From NCBI RefSeq assembly GCF_018446385.1, contig NC_055988.1:164622209-164686208 (forward strand): a stretch of DNA of 64,000 bases, read 5' to 3'. The DNA is from Zingiber officinale. Taxonomy: Eukaryota > Streptophyta > Magnoliopsida > Zingiberales > Zingiberaceae. Both the position numbers and the translations under genes were made by a program. The notes below the pieces were generated by a model. The model worked only from the letters and a program-made list of their open reading frames with translations, did not search any database and had not been told where the DNA came from. This document shows positions 1 to 12,477 of the stretch, piece after piece; the first letter of the stretch is position 1; each line of letters opens with the position of its first letter.

Positions 1-1317
1 GCTCTTCTACACTGACCGTTGGGCCCTCAATGACCTGCAAGCAAATCAGTGAAAACCAAATCAGCTTAGCATGATAGATCATCAAATAATTATAGAGAAG
101 TTAACTAAAAAAAGGTGGGAACCACCAACTTGATCGTTTTGACTGTTTTAGTTGCTGTAGTTTTATCTTTGCAATGTCCAAGCGTGACCAAAGACTTTAT
201 CATTTCTTCATCAGTTTCAATTGATCCAGCTAATTTGTTATCCGGAGAATTTTGTTACTAGTTAGAAAATATCCAACTGAGAGGAATGCCCAAGCTAAAA
301 GAGAAACAACCATTCTTGATAGCTGAAAATGTTGTGTGCCAACATGCAAAAGAATGGAATTTAAATTCTCATAGGTGTAAAGAATGCCTTTGTCTGCATT
401 CTAGTGAAATTTTGTCTTAGTGATGGCTGGAACCTCTTGCCTCATTTCTCAATCAGAAATTGCTCTCACTTCATAGTTATAGAAAAACATAAGTAATTGA
501 TAGGAAGAAGATCCATGATATTAATATCCATCCATGTGATATTTTGAGTTTATTTTTTGTGCCAAACATGAAAATAGATTCCATCAGAAACTCACTGGGG
601 ATGGAATGACATTCATGTAAACCAAAATGGCAAAAAGGAATAGCACAAAAAATGATAGAGAGAATCCTCCTATTAACTTTCAATATTATTTGTGACAACA
701 TAGCAGTGTACTGGCAATATCTCAAGAAAATAACCTAATTTACTAATGACAGATGAAGTGAATCACACTACTTAATACTGTACAAACGCTATTAACAATT
801 TGGACAAATTATAGGGACTAACCTTTGCTTTGACATCATATTTTAAGAAAAGCATATTATGTTGTTCATTGGTTGGTTGTCACAGAATGAATCACCTGAA
901 ATTTTATCCAACAAAGAACCCTATAAATAGTGAATAGAGATATTTGACTACAACAAAGTATATAAAACAAAAGTTATCTCATAGGTATCGAACAATAATC
1001 CTCTATCGCTTAAAACATAATAAATCATACCTTTTTTCTGGCCTTTGCAACTGATTTCTTCATAATTTGTTCAATCTTAGATTGTTTCCTCTTTGTGGGT
1101 GGACGACCTCGAGATCATACTTTTAATGGAGAGTGTATTATTTTTGAACTCGATGTAGATGCTTCTTTCAGTTGGTCCGCCTTTGAATGATCTATCTGAA
1201 TAGCAATCAATTTTTCCTTCGCATCATTTAATATTTCAACCAAAACAGAACAACTGTCGTCATTATTTGTCCCAACTTGTTGAACCTCTTGTATCAATGG
1301 AGTGAGAATATTATACC
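1..1317 (-). pseudogene. Decayed host or transposase-derived gene (FAR1/FRS-like?), cut by a Copia LTR
   Basis: Reading leftwards on the minus strand, an open exon runs from 1317 (where the Copia LTR cuts it) to a GT donor after 1031. It encodes an acidic stretch followed by the basic motif SRGRPPTKRKQSKIE, a GRP/AT-hook-like tail of the kind seen in FAR1-related and MULE-type proteins. An in-frame TGA (near 1115) sits just before SRGRPP, where CGA (Arg) would fit, so it looks like a nonsense transition. Two downstream exons are plausible: about 126-250 (LVTLGHCKDK...) and 1-34 (VIEGPTVSVEE), joined in frame across GT-AG sites. The gene continues beyond the left edge. The reading frame enters directly into the LTR at 1317/1318, so the insertion is exonic. 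The FAR1/FRS assignment rests on the basic motif only and is tentative. The rest of 255-1030 looks like intron with no other signal. Confidence 0.4.
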
Positions 1318-3874
1318 TGTTGGTTGCTACTCGGAAAACCTAGAGGTTCCACTGTACAAAAATTTTGTACAAAGGTCTGAACTTTTTCCTAGCTACCATG
1401 TGTTCTTTTAAATTAAATTTTGGATCGCCTGCGGAACTTAACACGTTTGATCCAAAACTTAATCTATTTGTTCTTTTAGGTTTTGACTTGGGTCTCCTGC
1501 GGAACTTAACACGTTCGACCCAAATCACCTTAAGTTATTAATTCCATTAAATATTAATTTTCATAATTGGTTCCCAGTACTGACGTGGCGAGGCACACGA
1601 CCTTCTTGGATATGGGAGCAACCACCACCGACTAGACAAAACCTTTTATAGAAAGCTAATATTTAATTTCCTAAAATAACTTTAGGTCAACCGAAAAGAA
1701 CAATCAAATCACAAGAAAAAAAAACAAAGAAACACTATATCGAAAACAAATTCGAAACACTAGAATCGTATGCCTCTTGTATTTAGTATTATTTCCAAAA
1801 ATAACTAGTATGATGCGGAAAGAAAAATTACTAGTTATACCTTTTAGAAAGACCTCTTGATCTTCTACCGTATTCCTCTTCTAACTTCGGACGTTGTGTG
1901 GGCAACGATCTTCCGAGATGAGAACCACCATGCACCTTCTTCTTCCTTACAAGTTTCGGCCATCAAAACTTCTCCTAGGATGAAGAGGTTCGGCCACCAC
2001 CACCATGCTCCAAGGGATGCTAGAAAAGAGGCTTCTTTTCTCTCCTTCTTCTCCTTCTTAGATCCGGCCACCAAAGCTATCTCCACCATGAGAAGGTTTC
2101 GGCCACACAAAGGAGAGGAGAGGAAAGAAAGGGCCGGCCACACCCAAGGAGAAAAGAGAGGAAAAATAGAATAGAGTCGTTCACCTTGAAGCCTCCTCTA
2201 CCCCCTCTTTTATAATCCTTGGTCTTGGCAAATAAGGAAAATTTAATAAAAACTTCCTTAATTCTTTTGCCATTGAAAAGGAAAATTTATTTAATTAAAA
2301 TAATTTTCTCTTTTCAAATTATAATGGCCGGCCACTCTTCTCCCCAAAACAAGGAGAGTTTTAATTAAAACAAAAATTAAAACTTCCTAATTTGTTTCTA
2401 GAAATTTATAAAAATTTCTCCAATAATTTTAATCCCTTCATGATTGGTTAATAAAAAGAAATTTTATAAATTAAAATCTTTCTTTTAAACATGTGGATAA
2501 TTTTCAAAAAGGAAAGTTATCTCTAAAATTAAAATCTCCTTTCAATCTACAAATAAGGAAAGATATTAAATCTTTTCTTAATCTTTTGTAGAAACTAATA
2601 AAAGAGAATTTTTAATTTTTAAACTTTCTTTTAAATCATGAATATAATTAAAAGGAAAGTTTTTACCAAAATTAAAATCAACCTTTTAATCTACAAATAA
2701 GGAAAGAGATTTTAACTCTTCTCTTAATCTTTTGTAGAATCTTATAAAAGGAAGGATTTAAATTTTTAAACTCTCTTTTAAATTATATTATCCACATAAG
2801 AAAAATTTTAAAATTTAAAATTCCTTTATATTTAATAGGGTCGGCCACATGAATTCACCCATGAACATACCCATGGCCGGCCCTAGCTTGGTCTCCAAGC
2901 TAGCTTGGCCGACCCCTATAGGATGGGTAAGAAGGTGGGTATAGGTGGGTATAGTACTCTATAATTAAGAGGCTACGATAGGGACCGAGAGGAGGAATTG
3001 GTTTTGGTCTCCCGATAAAATTAAGCATCCCGTGCTCGCCCCGAACACACAACTTAATTTTATCAATAATAATTCATTCCACTAGAGAACTATTATTGAA
3101 CTACCGCACCAATCCCAAATTACATTTTGGACTCCTTCTTATCATGAGTGTGTTAGTCTCCCTGTGTTTAAGATAACAAATGCCCACTAATTAAGTAAGT
3201 TACTGACAACTCGCTTAATTAATATCTAGCTCCAAGAGTAGTACCACTCAACTTCATCGTCATGTCGGACTAAGTCCACCTGCAGGGTTTAACATGACAA
3301 TCCTTATGAGCTCCTCTTGGGGACATTCTCAACATAGATCACTAGGACACAGTTTCCTTCTATAATCAACAACACACACTATAAGTGATATCATTTCCCA
3401 ACTTATCGGACTTATTGATTTATCGAACTAAATCTCACCCATTGATAAATTAAAGAAATAAATATCAAATATATGTGCTTGTTATTATATTAGGATTAAG
3501 AGCACACGCTTCCATAATAACTGAGGTCTTTGTTCCTTTATTAAGTCAGTATAAAAGGAACGACCTCAAATGGTCCTACTCAATACACTTTAAGTGTACT
3601 AGTGTAATTATATAGTTAAGATAAACTAATACCTAATTACACTACGACCTTCCAATGGTTTGTTCCTTTCCATCTTGGTCATGAGCTACTGTTTATAATT
3701 TATAAGGTACTGATAACATGATCTTCTGTGTGTGACACCACACACCATGTTATTTACAATATAAATTAATTGAGCAACTACATCTATCATAAATGTAGAC
3801 ATTTGACCAATGTGATTCTTATTTCTAGATAAATGTTTATACCAAAAGCTAGGCTTTTAGTATACACTCTAACA
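1318..3874 (-). mobile_element. Copia element, left LTR (3' LTR in element sense)
   Basis: This 2557-bp block recurs almost unchanged at 8311-10853. It begins TGTTGGTTGC and ends ACTCTAACA on the plus strand, that is TGTTAGAG...CCAACA on the minus strand, the usual TG...CA ends. It adjoins a polypurine tract at 3875. Inside are AT-rich duplicated units of about 145 bp (2500-2800) and a GGCCGGCC-rich inverted patch (2840-2920). Visible differences from the partner LTR are small indels, for example 7 bp near 2035 and a few bases near 2310, so the insertion looks young. The probable left target-site base string is ATACC (1313-1317), but the matching right copy is lost. Confidence 0.85.
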
Positions 3875-3887
3875 ATCTCCCACTTAT
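3875..3887 (-). other. Polypurine tract of Copia element
   Basis: On the minus strand the sequence AAGTGGGAGAT lies immediately before the TGTTAGAG start of the LTR. This is the expected place and composition for the plus-strand primer of an LTR retrotransposon. Confidence 0.75.
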
Positions 3888-6800
3888 ACTAAAAGACTAA
3901 GCTGCCATATCTGCTGCCATACATCTGATTCCCATGCCTTTCAAAAAGCTCTTGTCTTAAGGACCTTAGGTTATCATCTGATGCAATCTAGGCGGCAACA
4001 ACTTCTCCTCGTTATACAATTTCTCGTATTGGGTAGTATTTGCGCTCTATTGTGTTTACTTGCCTTATAGACTCATGGTTTCTTCGAGTTTGTTACTGCA
4101 CCATTATTATTACAATTATTTGTAATAATCTTTGGACAAACTAGAAATCATATCTAAGTCTATCTTGAGGTAATTAAGTCATTCAGCTTTTATGGCTACC
4201 TCAGAGGCTTGCCATATACTCAGCTTCTATGGTGGAGTCCAGAAAAACACCTATGCTTATCACTCTTCCATAGTTATGACTTTTCCTCCTAAAGTAAACA
4301 CAAAACCCCGAGGTCGACTTATTATTGTCCCTATCCGATTGGAAGTCAAAATCCGTGTAACCCACAGGGACCAAATTAACTGCCTTGTAAGCTAACATAT
4401 AATCTCTAGCGCCTCTAAGATACTTTAATATATGCTTTACTGCAGTCCAATGTCCTTGTCTAGGGTTACTTTGATATCTGCTAACTATGCCCTTGGCAAA
4501 ACAGATTTCTGATCTCGTGCATAGCATACATTAGGTTGTCTAACTGCCGAAGCATAAAGAACTGCCTACATGTCCTCAATCTCCTTTGATGCCATCGGAG
4601 ACATCTCTTTATATAAAGACACTCCATGCTTAAAAGGTAAGATACCTTTCGAGGAGTTTTGCATGCTTAAAACGAGCAAGGATTTTCCGATGTATCAAGC
4701 TTGGGATAAGTAAAATATATTTTTCTTTCGATCCCTTATTATTTTGATCTCAAAAATATATACATTCTCCCAAGTCCTTTATATCGAATTATTTGGACAA
4801 CCATACCCTTACTTCTGACAACATTTTGATATTGTTTCCAACTACCAAGAATGTTATCTACGTATAGTACAAGAAATACCACCACGTTTCCATCACACCT
4901 TTTGTATACACAAGACTTATCCGTTTACTCAATAAATCCATAGGTCTGGATTACTTTGATAAACCGGATGTTCCAAGACCTTGAAGCTTTGCCTCGGTCC
5001 ATAGACTGATTGAGCTTGCACACAAGATGCTCTTAGCCCTTTGCAGTGAACCCTTCTGGTTGCTTTATATGGATGCTTTCATCAAGACTTCCATTAAGGA
5101 ATGCTGTCTTGACATACACCTGCCAAATAGATAAAAGAATCCGGATAGACTTAAGCATGACTACCAGTGAAAAAGTTTCCTTTTTCATCAAGCCTTGCTT
5201 TGAAAGTTACTACCTTCCTTTCTATCCCTCTTTTCCTATTATAGACCTTTTTACACCCAAAGGCTTTTACACCATTTGGTGGTTCTACAAGCTTCCAGAT
5301 TTTATTAGAATACATATATTCTAATTTTGTTATTCATTACTCTATGCCAAGATGTTGCAACTTTATCTTGGAGTGTTTCGTCATATGTCCAGAGATCAGG
5401 TTCATGTCCTCCAGGGATCGAGTCCAAAAACTCTCCCAAAACATGAATCTTTTAAGGTTGCCTAACAACCCTCCCACTACGACAAGGCACATTCTGCAAT
5501 TGTGTATCATTTGTGATACGTGTTGCAGTTTCCTTGTGGTATCTCATCTTGTACAGTTGGTACTAGATTAGACATGCCTTTTATTATTTCCTTAAGAACA
5601 AATTTTCTTATGGGCACATGGTTTATTACATAGTCCTTTTCTAAAAATCGATCATTGATGCTAACAATGACCTTCTGATTTTTAAGACTATAAACCTACT
5701 TTCATTTCATTAGGATAACCCACAAACAAGTGAATTCCTGTCCAACTTATCATTGTCTCTCTTCTGCATATGTGCTGGACTACCCGAATCCGAATATGCT
5801 TCGAAATAGGCTTACGCCTATTCAGCAATTCTATATGAGTAGAGAGTTCTGACTTTGGAAGGTACTATATTCACTCCCGTTTCCAGAGTATATCCTTAAA
5901 ATGATTTTGGTAATATTCTTAATAACTCATCAATCTACTTATTTCCATAAGAGTCCTATACCTTCCTTTTTCTACACCATTCTGTTGGGGTGTACCAGGT
6001 GCAGTTAGTTGGGATTGAATCCCTACTTCTGATAAATGACTCCTAAATTCTCCCAAGAGGTACTTGCCACTACGATCTTACCGTAGTGCCTTGATACTTT
6101 TACTTTGTCGTTTCTCCACATCAGTCTCGTACTCTTTGAACTAATCAAAGCACTTAGACTTGCGGCACATCAAGTAAATATATTCGTATATCAAATAGTT
6201 GTCTATAAAATAGATGAAATATTTGAAACAACCTCTTGCCTGGATGCTCATAGGATCACACAAATCAGAATGAACCAATTCCAATATATCTTTGACTCCA
6301 TACCCCTTAGACTTAAAAGCTTCTTGGTTATTTTTCCTTCCAAGTAAGACTCGTAGGTTGGAAAGATTTCCACTACTAATGAACCCAAAAGTTCATCAGC
6401 TACCAATGAATCCTACTCAAGTTAATATAACCTAACCTTAGATGCCAAAGATATAATTGGTTCATTTTCGAAGGTTACTTTCTCTTAAAGTTAGAAGATG
6501 TGTTACTAATTTCCATTTGTTGCATCGTGAGAGTTATTGGATTTATAAATTGCCAACCAACGTATCAGAACAGATAACTTCCCTCTTTTTCTTAATAACA
6601 ACTTTGTTATTAAAAGAGGCAGAATATCAAGTTCTTTGAATAATTTAGAAACTGAAAACTAGTTCTTTCTAAACTTGGTGCGTAAAGACAATTACTCAAA
6701 AATCCATGTTTTATTCTTATCAAAAGATAAACATCTCCCACTGCAACAGCTACTATTTTTACAGTAGTGCCCATGTGGACGGTGTTTTAATTTTTATTTA

Positions 6801-8296
6801 GTTGCCGGGTTTCCTGGAACCCTGCAATGAATTGCGGACATGATTAATGACATCTGTATCTACACTCCAGGTTCTGGTAGATAACACCACTAAACATGTT
6901 TCAACTAATGAATTAAATACACCTATGTTGTTCTTAGTTTTAAGAAGACAGTCTACCTTAATGTCCAAGTCCTATTTCCAATCATTACAATTGGAACTAC
7001 TAAGCCTTTTCTATAGTATGACTACTAGGGGATTGACAAATATTTAAATCCTAAGAATCACAAAAATATTTAGTCAAGATCAACTCCTTAAAAATTTCCA
7101 TGAATTTTGTATGCCACGATAGTGTGGACGTATACAAAATCGAAGAGGAGATTTTATTCATTAATTTTATTATCTCGTCAACTTTACTTTATGACGAATA
7201 AAATTAATAGTTAATCTGTCTTTGATCAAATATTTGGTCAAAACTTTTTGAATTTAAAATAACATTGATTCCTCAAACAATATTATTTAAATTCACCAAC
7301 ACCTCAAACACCGTGAATTTTACATGCCACGTTAGTGTGGACGTATACAAATTCAACCTTTGTAAAAGGAGGGTTTTAACCCATTAATTTTATTATCTTG
7401 TCAACCTAACTTTTTGACAAATAAAATTAATAGTTGGTGTCTTTTGGTCACATAAATAATAGCAGTGACTCCGATGGGGAGGATACTATTAGATGTGTCT
7501 AAGTGTATACCATTACTTGACACTAAGTCCATTAATAAGATTATGCCCCTTCCGTTGGGGAAGATCACACGCTCTTAATTAACTTCCTATAGTCATCCAA
7601 AAATGGAAGTCTGTTCTAGTGATCCACAAACAAGCTCATCCGTTATGGAGGAAGGCACTCAGAGCCAACGCGCAAGCTTATTTACAAACCAGTAATGGAG
7701 ACCATGGGATTTATTTAAAAATCCCTCTCCCACTTAGTTATTTATACGAGGAATTTTAACTATGCTAGCCTACTAGTCATGTATACTAACATGCACACAC
7801 AACACAATATAAAAGCAATAAATAGAAAAATCTAATTTTCAACTATTATGGCTTTTATCTATGGTTGTCCTCCGTGTGTTGTCATCCCAAGCTGCTGCCA
7901 TATTTGGCCACCGCCACCGGGTCTAGCTTGCTCCTTGTTCCGCTGCGCCTCTAGTCCTCAGAAGGTTCTACGCTTTGCAAGATTCGATCCGCGACATAAA
8001 TAGAATTTTACAATTTTGATCCTATATTCCATAAAAGGAATGTACATGTATCTAGATCAAAAATAAAATCATAATAAAACTAAATACAGCTCCTGCTGTA
8101 TTTTATAATACAATCATGCACACACATATAAATGCCCTTGACATGTCCAAGGGTCCAATCACACACATAAAACTATAAGCCATAATAGTTGGATCCTGCA
8201 TCCACAAAGTTAGCACATCCTACTATTATCCTGCCTAAATTATGTATGACATGTGCATAATTAAACTAATACCAAATACACAGAGGCAAAACCCTA
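3888..8296 (-). mobile_element. Copia internal region, degenerate gag-pol
   Basis: Minus-strand polyprotein remnants lie in Copia order from right to left. A protease-like stretch (about 6805-6880) reads DTDVINHV, where an intact element has D-S/T-G-A-x-N-H. Pre-integrase/integrase follows (about 6255-6335, DILELVHSDL; about 5975-6110, with the PQQNG-type motif out of frame). Next come reverse transcriptase (about 5032-5120, KTAFLNGSL; about 4855-4935, YVDN in place of YVDD) and RNase H (4201-4527, with VGYTDFDFQSD and KSTSGFCVY). Frames are broken many times between these blocks, and the internal region is only about 4.4 kb, so the element cannot encode a full polyprotein. Short plus-strand open frames across this interval are antisense to pol. 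The stretch 7000-8296 should hold gag but is too decayed for me to recognise. Confidence 0.8.
4201..4527 (-). pseudogene. Copia RNase H domain remnant
   Basis: A 108-codon open frame contains HILKYLRGARDYMLAYK, then VGYTDFDFQSDRDNNKSTSG, then STIEAEYMASL. These are the hallmark blocks of the Copia RNase H C-terminus (YTDSDFQSD, KSTSG and TEAEY in intact elements). The second aspartate neighbourhood and the W-x-S-x-K-Q block are degraded. A truncated second copy lies at 11180-11382, and the two copies are nearly identical over their shared part. Confidence 0.8.
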
Positions 8297-8309
8297 GCTC
8301 TGATACCAA
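8297..8309 (-). other. tRNA-Met primer-binding site of Copia element
   Basis: Minus-strand TTGGTATCAGAGC starts next to the CCAACA end of the LTR. It is complementary to the 3' end of plant initiator tRNA-Met, the standard Copia primer. It fixes the element's orientation as minus strand. Confidence 0.85.
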
Positions 8310-8310
8310 T

Positions 8311-10853
8311 TGTTGGTTGCTACTCGGAAAACCTAGAGGTTCCACTGTACAAAAATTTTGTACAAAGGTCTGAACCTTTTCCTAGCTACCATGTGTTCTT
8401 TTAAATTAAATTTTGGATCGCCTGCGGAACTTAACACGTTTGATCCAAAACTTAATCTATTCGTTCTTTTAGGTTTTGACTTGGGTCTCCTGCGGAACTT
8501 AACACGTTCGACCCAAATCACCTTAAGTTATTAATTCCATTAAATATTAATTTCCATAATTGGTTCCCAGTACTGACGTGGCGAGGCACACGACCTTCTT
8601 GGATATGGGAGCAACCACCACCAACTAGACAAAACCTTTTATAGAAAGCTAATATTTAATTTCCTAAAATAACTTTAGGTCAACCGAAAAGAACAATCAA
8701 ATCACAAGAAAAAAAAACAAAGAAACACTATATCGAAAACAAATTCGAAACACTAGAATCGTATGCCTCTTGTATTTAGTATTATTTCCAAAAATAACTA
8801 GTATGATGCGGAAAGAAAAATTACTAGTTATACCTTTTAGAAAGACCTCTTGATCTTCTACCGTATTCCTCTTCTAACTTCGGGCGTTGTGTGGGCAACG
8901 ATCTTCCGAGATGAGAACCACCATGCACCTTCTTCTTCCTTACAAGTTTCGGCCATCAAAACTTCTCCTAGGATGAAGAGGTTCGGCCACCACCACCATG
9001 CTCCAAGGGATGCTAGAAAAGAGGCTTCTCCTTCTTCTCCTTCTTAGATCCGGCCACCAAAGCTATCTCCACCATGAGAAGGTTTCGGCCACACAAAGGA
9101 GAGGAGAGGAAAGAAAGGGCCGGCCACACCCAAGGAGAAAAGAGAGGAAAAATAGAATAGAGTCGTTCACCTTGAAGCCTCCTCTACCCCCTCTTTTATA
9201 ATCCTTGGTCTTGGCAAATAAGGAAAATTTAATAAAAACTTCCTTAATTCTTTTGCCATTGAAAAGGAAAATTTATTTAATTAAAATAATTTTCTTTTCA
9301 TTATAATAATGGCCACTCTTCTCCCCAAAACAAGGAGAGTTTTAATTAAAACAAAAATTAAAACTTCCTAATTTGTTTCTAGAAATTTATAAAAATTTCT
9401 CCAATAATTTTAATCCCTTCATGATTGGTTAATAAAAAGAAATTTTATAAATTAAAATCTTTCTTTTAAACATGTGGATAATTTCCAAAAAGAAAAGTTA
9501 TCTCTAAAAATTAAAATCTCCTTTCAATCTACAAATAAGGAAAGATATTAAATCTTTTCTTAATCTTTTGTAGAAACTAATAAAAGAGAATTTTTAATTT
9601 TTAAACTTTCTTTTAAATCATGAATATAATTAAAAGGAAAGTTTTTACCAAAATTAAAATCAACCTTTTAATCTACAAATAAGGAAAGAGATTTTAACTC
9701 TTCTCTTAATCTTTTGTAGAATCTTATAAAAGGAAGGATTTAAATTTTTAAACTCTCTTTTAAATTATATTATCCACATAAGAAAAATTTTAAAATTTAA
9801 AATTCCTTTATATTTAATAGGGTCGGCCACATGAATTCACCCATGAACATACCCATGGCCGGCCCTAGCTTGGTCTCCAAGCTAGCTTGGCCGACCCCTA
9901 TAGGATGGGTAAGAAGGTGGGTATAGGTGGGTATAGTACTCTATAATTAAGAGGCTACGATAGGGACCGAGAGGAGGAATTGGTTTTGGTCTCCCGATAA
10001 AATTAAGCATCCCGTGCTCGCCCCGAACACACAACTTAATTTTATCAATAATAATTCATTCCACTAGAGAACTATTATTGAACTACCGCACCAATCCCAA
10101 ATTACATTTTGGGCTCCTTCTTATCATGAGTGTGTTAGTCTCCCTGTGTTTAAGATATCGAATGTCCACTAATTAAGTGAGTTACTGACAACTCATTTAA
10201 TTAATATCTAGCTCCAAGAGTAGTACCACTCAACTTCATCATGTCGGACTAAGTCCACCTGCAGGGTTTAACATGACAATCCTTATGAGCTCCTCTTGGG
10301 GACATTCTCAACATAGATCACTAGGACACAGTTTCCTTCTATAATCAACAACACACACTATAAGTGATATCATTTCCCAACTTATCGGGCTTATTGATTT
10401 ATCGAACTAAATCTCACCCATTGATAAATTAAAGAAATAAATATCAAATATATGTGCTTGTTATTATATTAGGATTAAGAGCACACGCTTCCATAATAAC
10501 TGAGGTCTTTGTTCCTTTATTAAGTCAGTATAAAAGGAACGACCTCAAATGGTCCTACTCAATACACTTTAAGTGTACTAGTGTAATTATATAGTTAAGA
10601 TAAACTAATACCTAATTACACTACGACCTTCCAATGGTTTGTTCCTTTCCATCTTGGTCGTGAGCTACTGTTTATAATTTATAAGGTACTGATAACATGA
10701 TCTTCTGTGTGTGACACCACACACCATGTTATCTACAATATAAATTAATTGAGCAACTACATCTATCATAAATGTAGACATTTGACCAATGTGATTCTTA
10801 TTTCTAGATAAATGTTTATACCAAAAGCTAGGCTTTTAGTATACACTCTAACA
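8311..10853 (-). mobile_element. Copia element, right LTR (5' LTR in element sense)
   Basis: Near-identical copy of 1318-3874, 2543 bp, with the same TGTTGGTTGC...CTCTAACA ends. The primer-binding site abuts its left edge, as expected for a minus-strand 5' LTR. Its right edge is followed by a polypurine tract and a second internal region rather than by host DNA, so this LTR is shared by two tandem element copies. Confidence 0.85.
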
Positions 10854-11381
10854 ATCTCCCACTTATACTAAAAGACTAAGCTGCCATATCTGCTGCCATA
10901 CATCTGATTCCCATGCCTTTCTAAAAGCTCTTGCCTTAAGGACCTTAGGTTATCATCTAATGCAATCTAGGCGGCAACAACTTCTCCTCGTTATACAATT
11001 TCTCGTATTGGGTAGTACTTGCGCTCTATTGTGTTTACTTGCCTTATAGACTCATGGTTTCTTCGAGTTTGTTACTGCACCATTATTATTACAATTATTT
11101 GTAATAATATTTGGACAAACTAGAAATCATATCTAAGTCTATCTTGAGGTAATTAAGTCATTCAGCTTTTATGGCTACCTCAGAGGCTTGCCATATACTC
11201 AGCTTCTATGGTGGAGTCCAGAAAAACACCTATGCTTATCACTCTTCCATAGTTATGACTTTTCCTCCTAAAGTAAACACAAAACCCCGAGGTCGACTTA
11301 TTATTGTCCCTATCCGATTGGAAGTCAAAATCCGTGTAACCCACAGGGACCAAATTAACTGCCTTGTAAGCTAGCATATAA
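10854..11381 (-). mobile_element. Truncated second Copia internal region (pol 3' end)
   Basis: This matches 3875-4402 closely: polypurine tract, spacer, then the RNase H remnant open on the minus strand at 11180-11382. Similarity stops within CATATAA (ending 11381). It therefore represents the 3' end of a second, upstream-truncated element that shares the 8311-10853 LTR. The arrangement fits unequal recombination between LTRs or a tandem insertion followed by deletion. Confidence 0.75.
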
Positions 11382-12095
11382 AATCCGTCCACTAGAACAT
11401 CTTCGATCAAGGTCTCTAATTAGTTCAACGTTTCAGAAATAATAGTTTAAGAAGAATATCATCGATCAAAGTCTAAATCTGATCAGCGTTTCGAAAGCAA
11501 CAGGTCTACTGAAACGTCAACGATCAAAGCTTAAGACTCCACAATATGAACTTCCCGAAACTCAACCAGTGAGAAGAAACACGGCACATAAAACTCAACC
11601 AAAAGCCCTAAATCTATGATTGTAAACCAAACCCTATCTCAACCTCCTATAAAAACTCACGGCAGCAACCCTAGTAGCAAGCTTCAAACAACTTCACAGC
11701 ATGCTTCAAAATCAAGGGAAAACAAGGAAAAGACTCAAATCGAATTCGGAACTACTCTTATCACAGGTGAGTAGCAACTTACCGGGGTTCTTGGATTCAC
11801 AGCCGAAGGAAGACAACTAGGGCTTCGGGGGACCTCGAACTTCCAATCCCCCTTTGTGTCCTCAAGCTCTCCTCGATGAACACCTTATGCCGACACCGGA
11901 GATGAAGAAAGAAACCCTAACCTAGGCTTTGGTTTCGCTCGAGCAAAAGCCTCCGACGCCGCGCACGCGAGAGGAAGAAAGGGAAAAAAAACTAGGTCAC
12001 CGAGAAATAATCAAGCCCTAAGTTCTCCTCTTATAACCTTAATATTATGTTAACTGCTTTAAATAAATTTCCTACCTTTTCTAAGCAGAACTGAC

Positions 12096-12166
12096 GGTTG
12101 GAGCACTTGGTCAGCCGCGGCTTGGCTCATGGTTGGAGTCGCGGGTTCGAATCCCGGCTGCAACCA
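12096..12166 (+). repeat. tRNA-like module inside Gypsy LTR (copy 1)
   Basis: This 71-nt stretch begins GGTTG and ends CAACCA, so its ends can pair as a 5-bp acceptor stem with a terminal CCA. It contains a perfect T-arm, CGGGTTCGAATCCCG, carrying the B-box GGTTCGAATCC. The D-arm region TTGGTCAGC is recognisable. The anticodon arm is poor, so it is unlikely to be a functional tRNA gene. It lies antisense to the retrotransposon and recurs at 15841-15911. Confidence 0.55.
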
Positions 12167-12245
12167 TTTTTCTCTCTATTATTTCTTGTAATTAACTTCT
12201 ACTACTTAAATAAAATTCTCCCTTTATTTGATTACGTAACAACTG

Positions 12246-12311
12246 CTAGCCCAGTTGGTTAGTCGGGTTTTGCTCGGGTCAGGGTTGCCGGTTCAAGCCT
12301 CAGCTTGGACA
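12246..12311 (+). repeat. Second tRNA-like (A-box/B-box) module in Gypsy LTR (copy 1)
   Basis: A-box-like TAGCCCAGTTGG (12247-12258) and B-box-like GGTTCAAGCCT (12290-12300) are spaced as in tRNA-derived SINE heads. The module starts about 80 nt after the first one ends and has the same orientation. It recurs in the other LTR at about 15992-16050. Confidence 0.5.
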
Positions 12312-12477
12312 TTTTTTTGTCAAAACTTCTTTCGTTTAGTAAAAATACCAAACGACCTCCAAAAATTGCATAAAAATATTCTATAAATTGCTAAAAATCT
12401 CTAGAATTTTTCTAAATCATTTCTAAATTTTAATAAGGTCTTTTAGGACTCTAAATCATGAAATTTGGGGTGTTACA

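Larger units (their letters stand above)
11387..12477 (-). mobile_element. Gypsy element, truncated 3' LTR
   Basis: The sequence from GTCCACTAGAAC to GGTGTTACA matches 15132-16223 of the full LTR with few substitutions. About 2.05 kb of the LTR is missing on the left, where the Copia remnant abuts. In minus sense the LTR starts TGTAACACCCC, a common Gypsy LTR start, and is preceded by a GGTAGGGAGGAT polypurine tract at 12478-12489. Confidence 0.75.

Noticed and set aside
1857..2174. Open frames on both strands in the Copia LTR (also 8850-9201)
   Set aside because: Repeated in both LTRs with frame-breaking indels between copies, low complexity, no recognisable domain.
12096..12166. Functional tRNA gene
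   Set aside because: Anticodon arm does not form well and the module is part of both LTRs.
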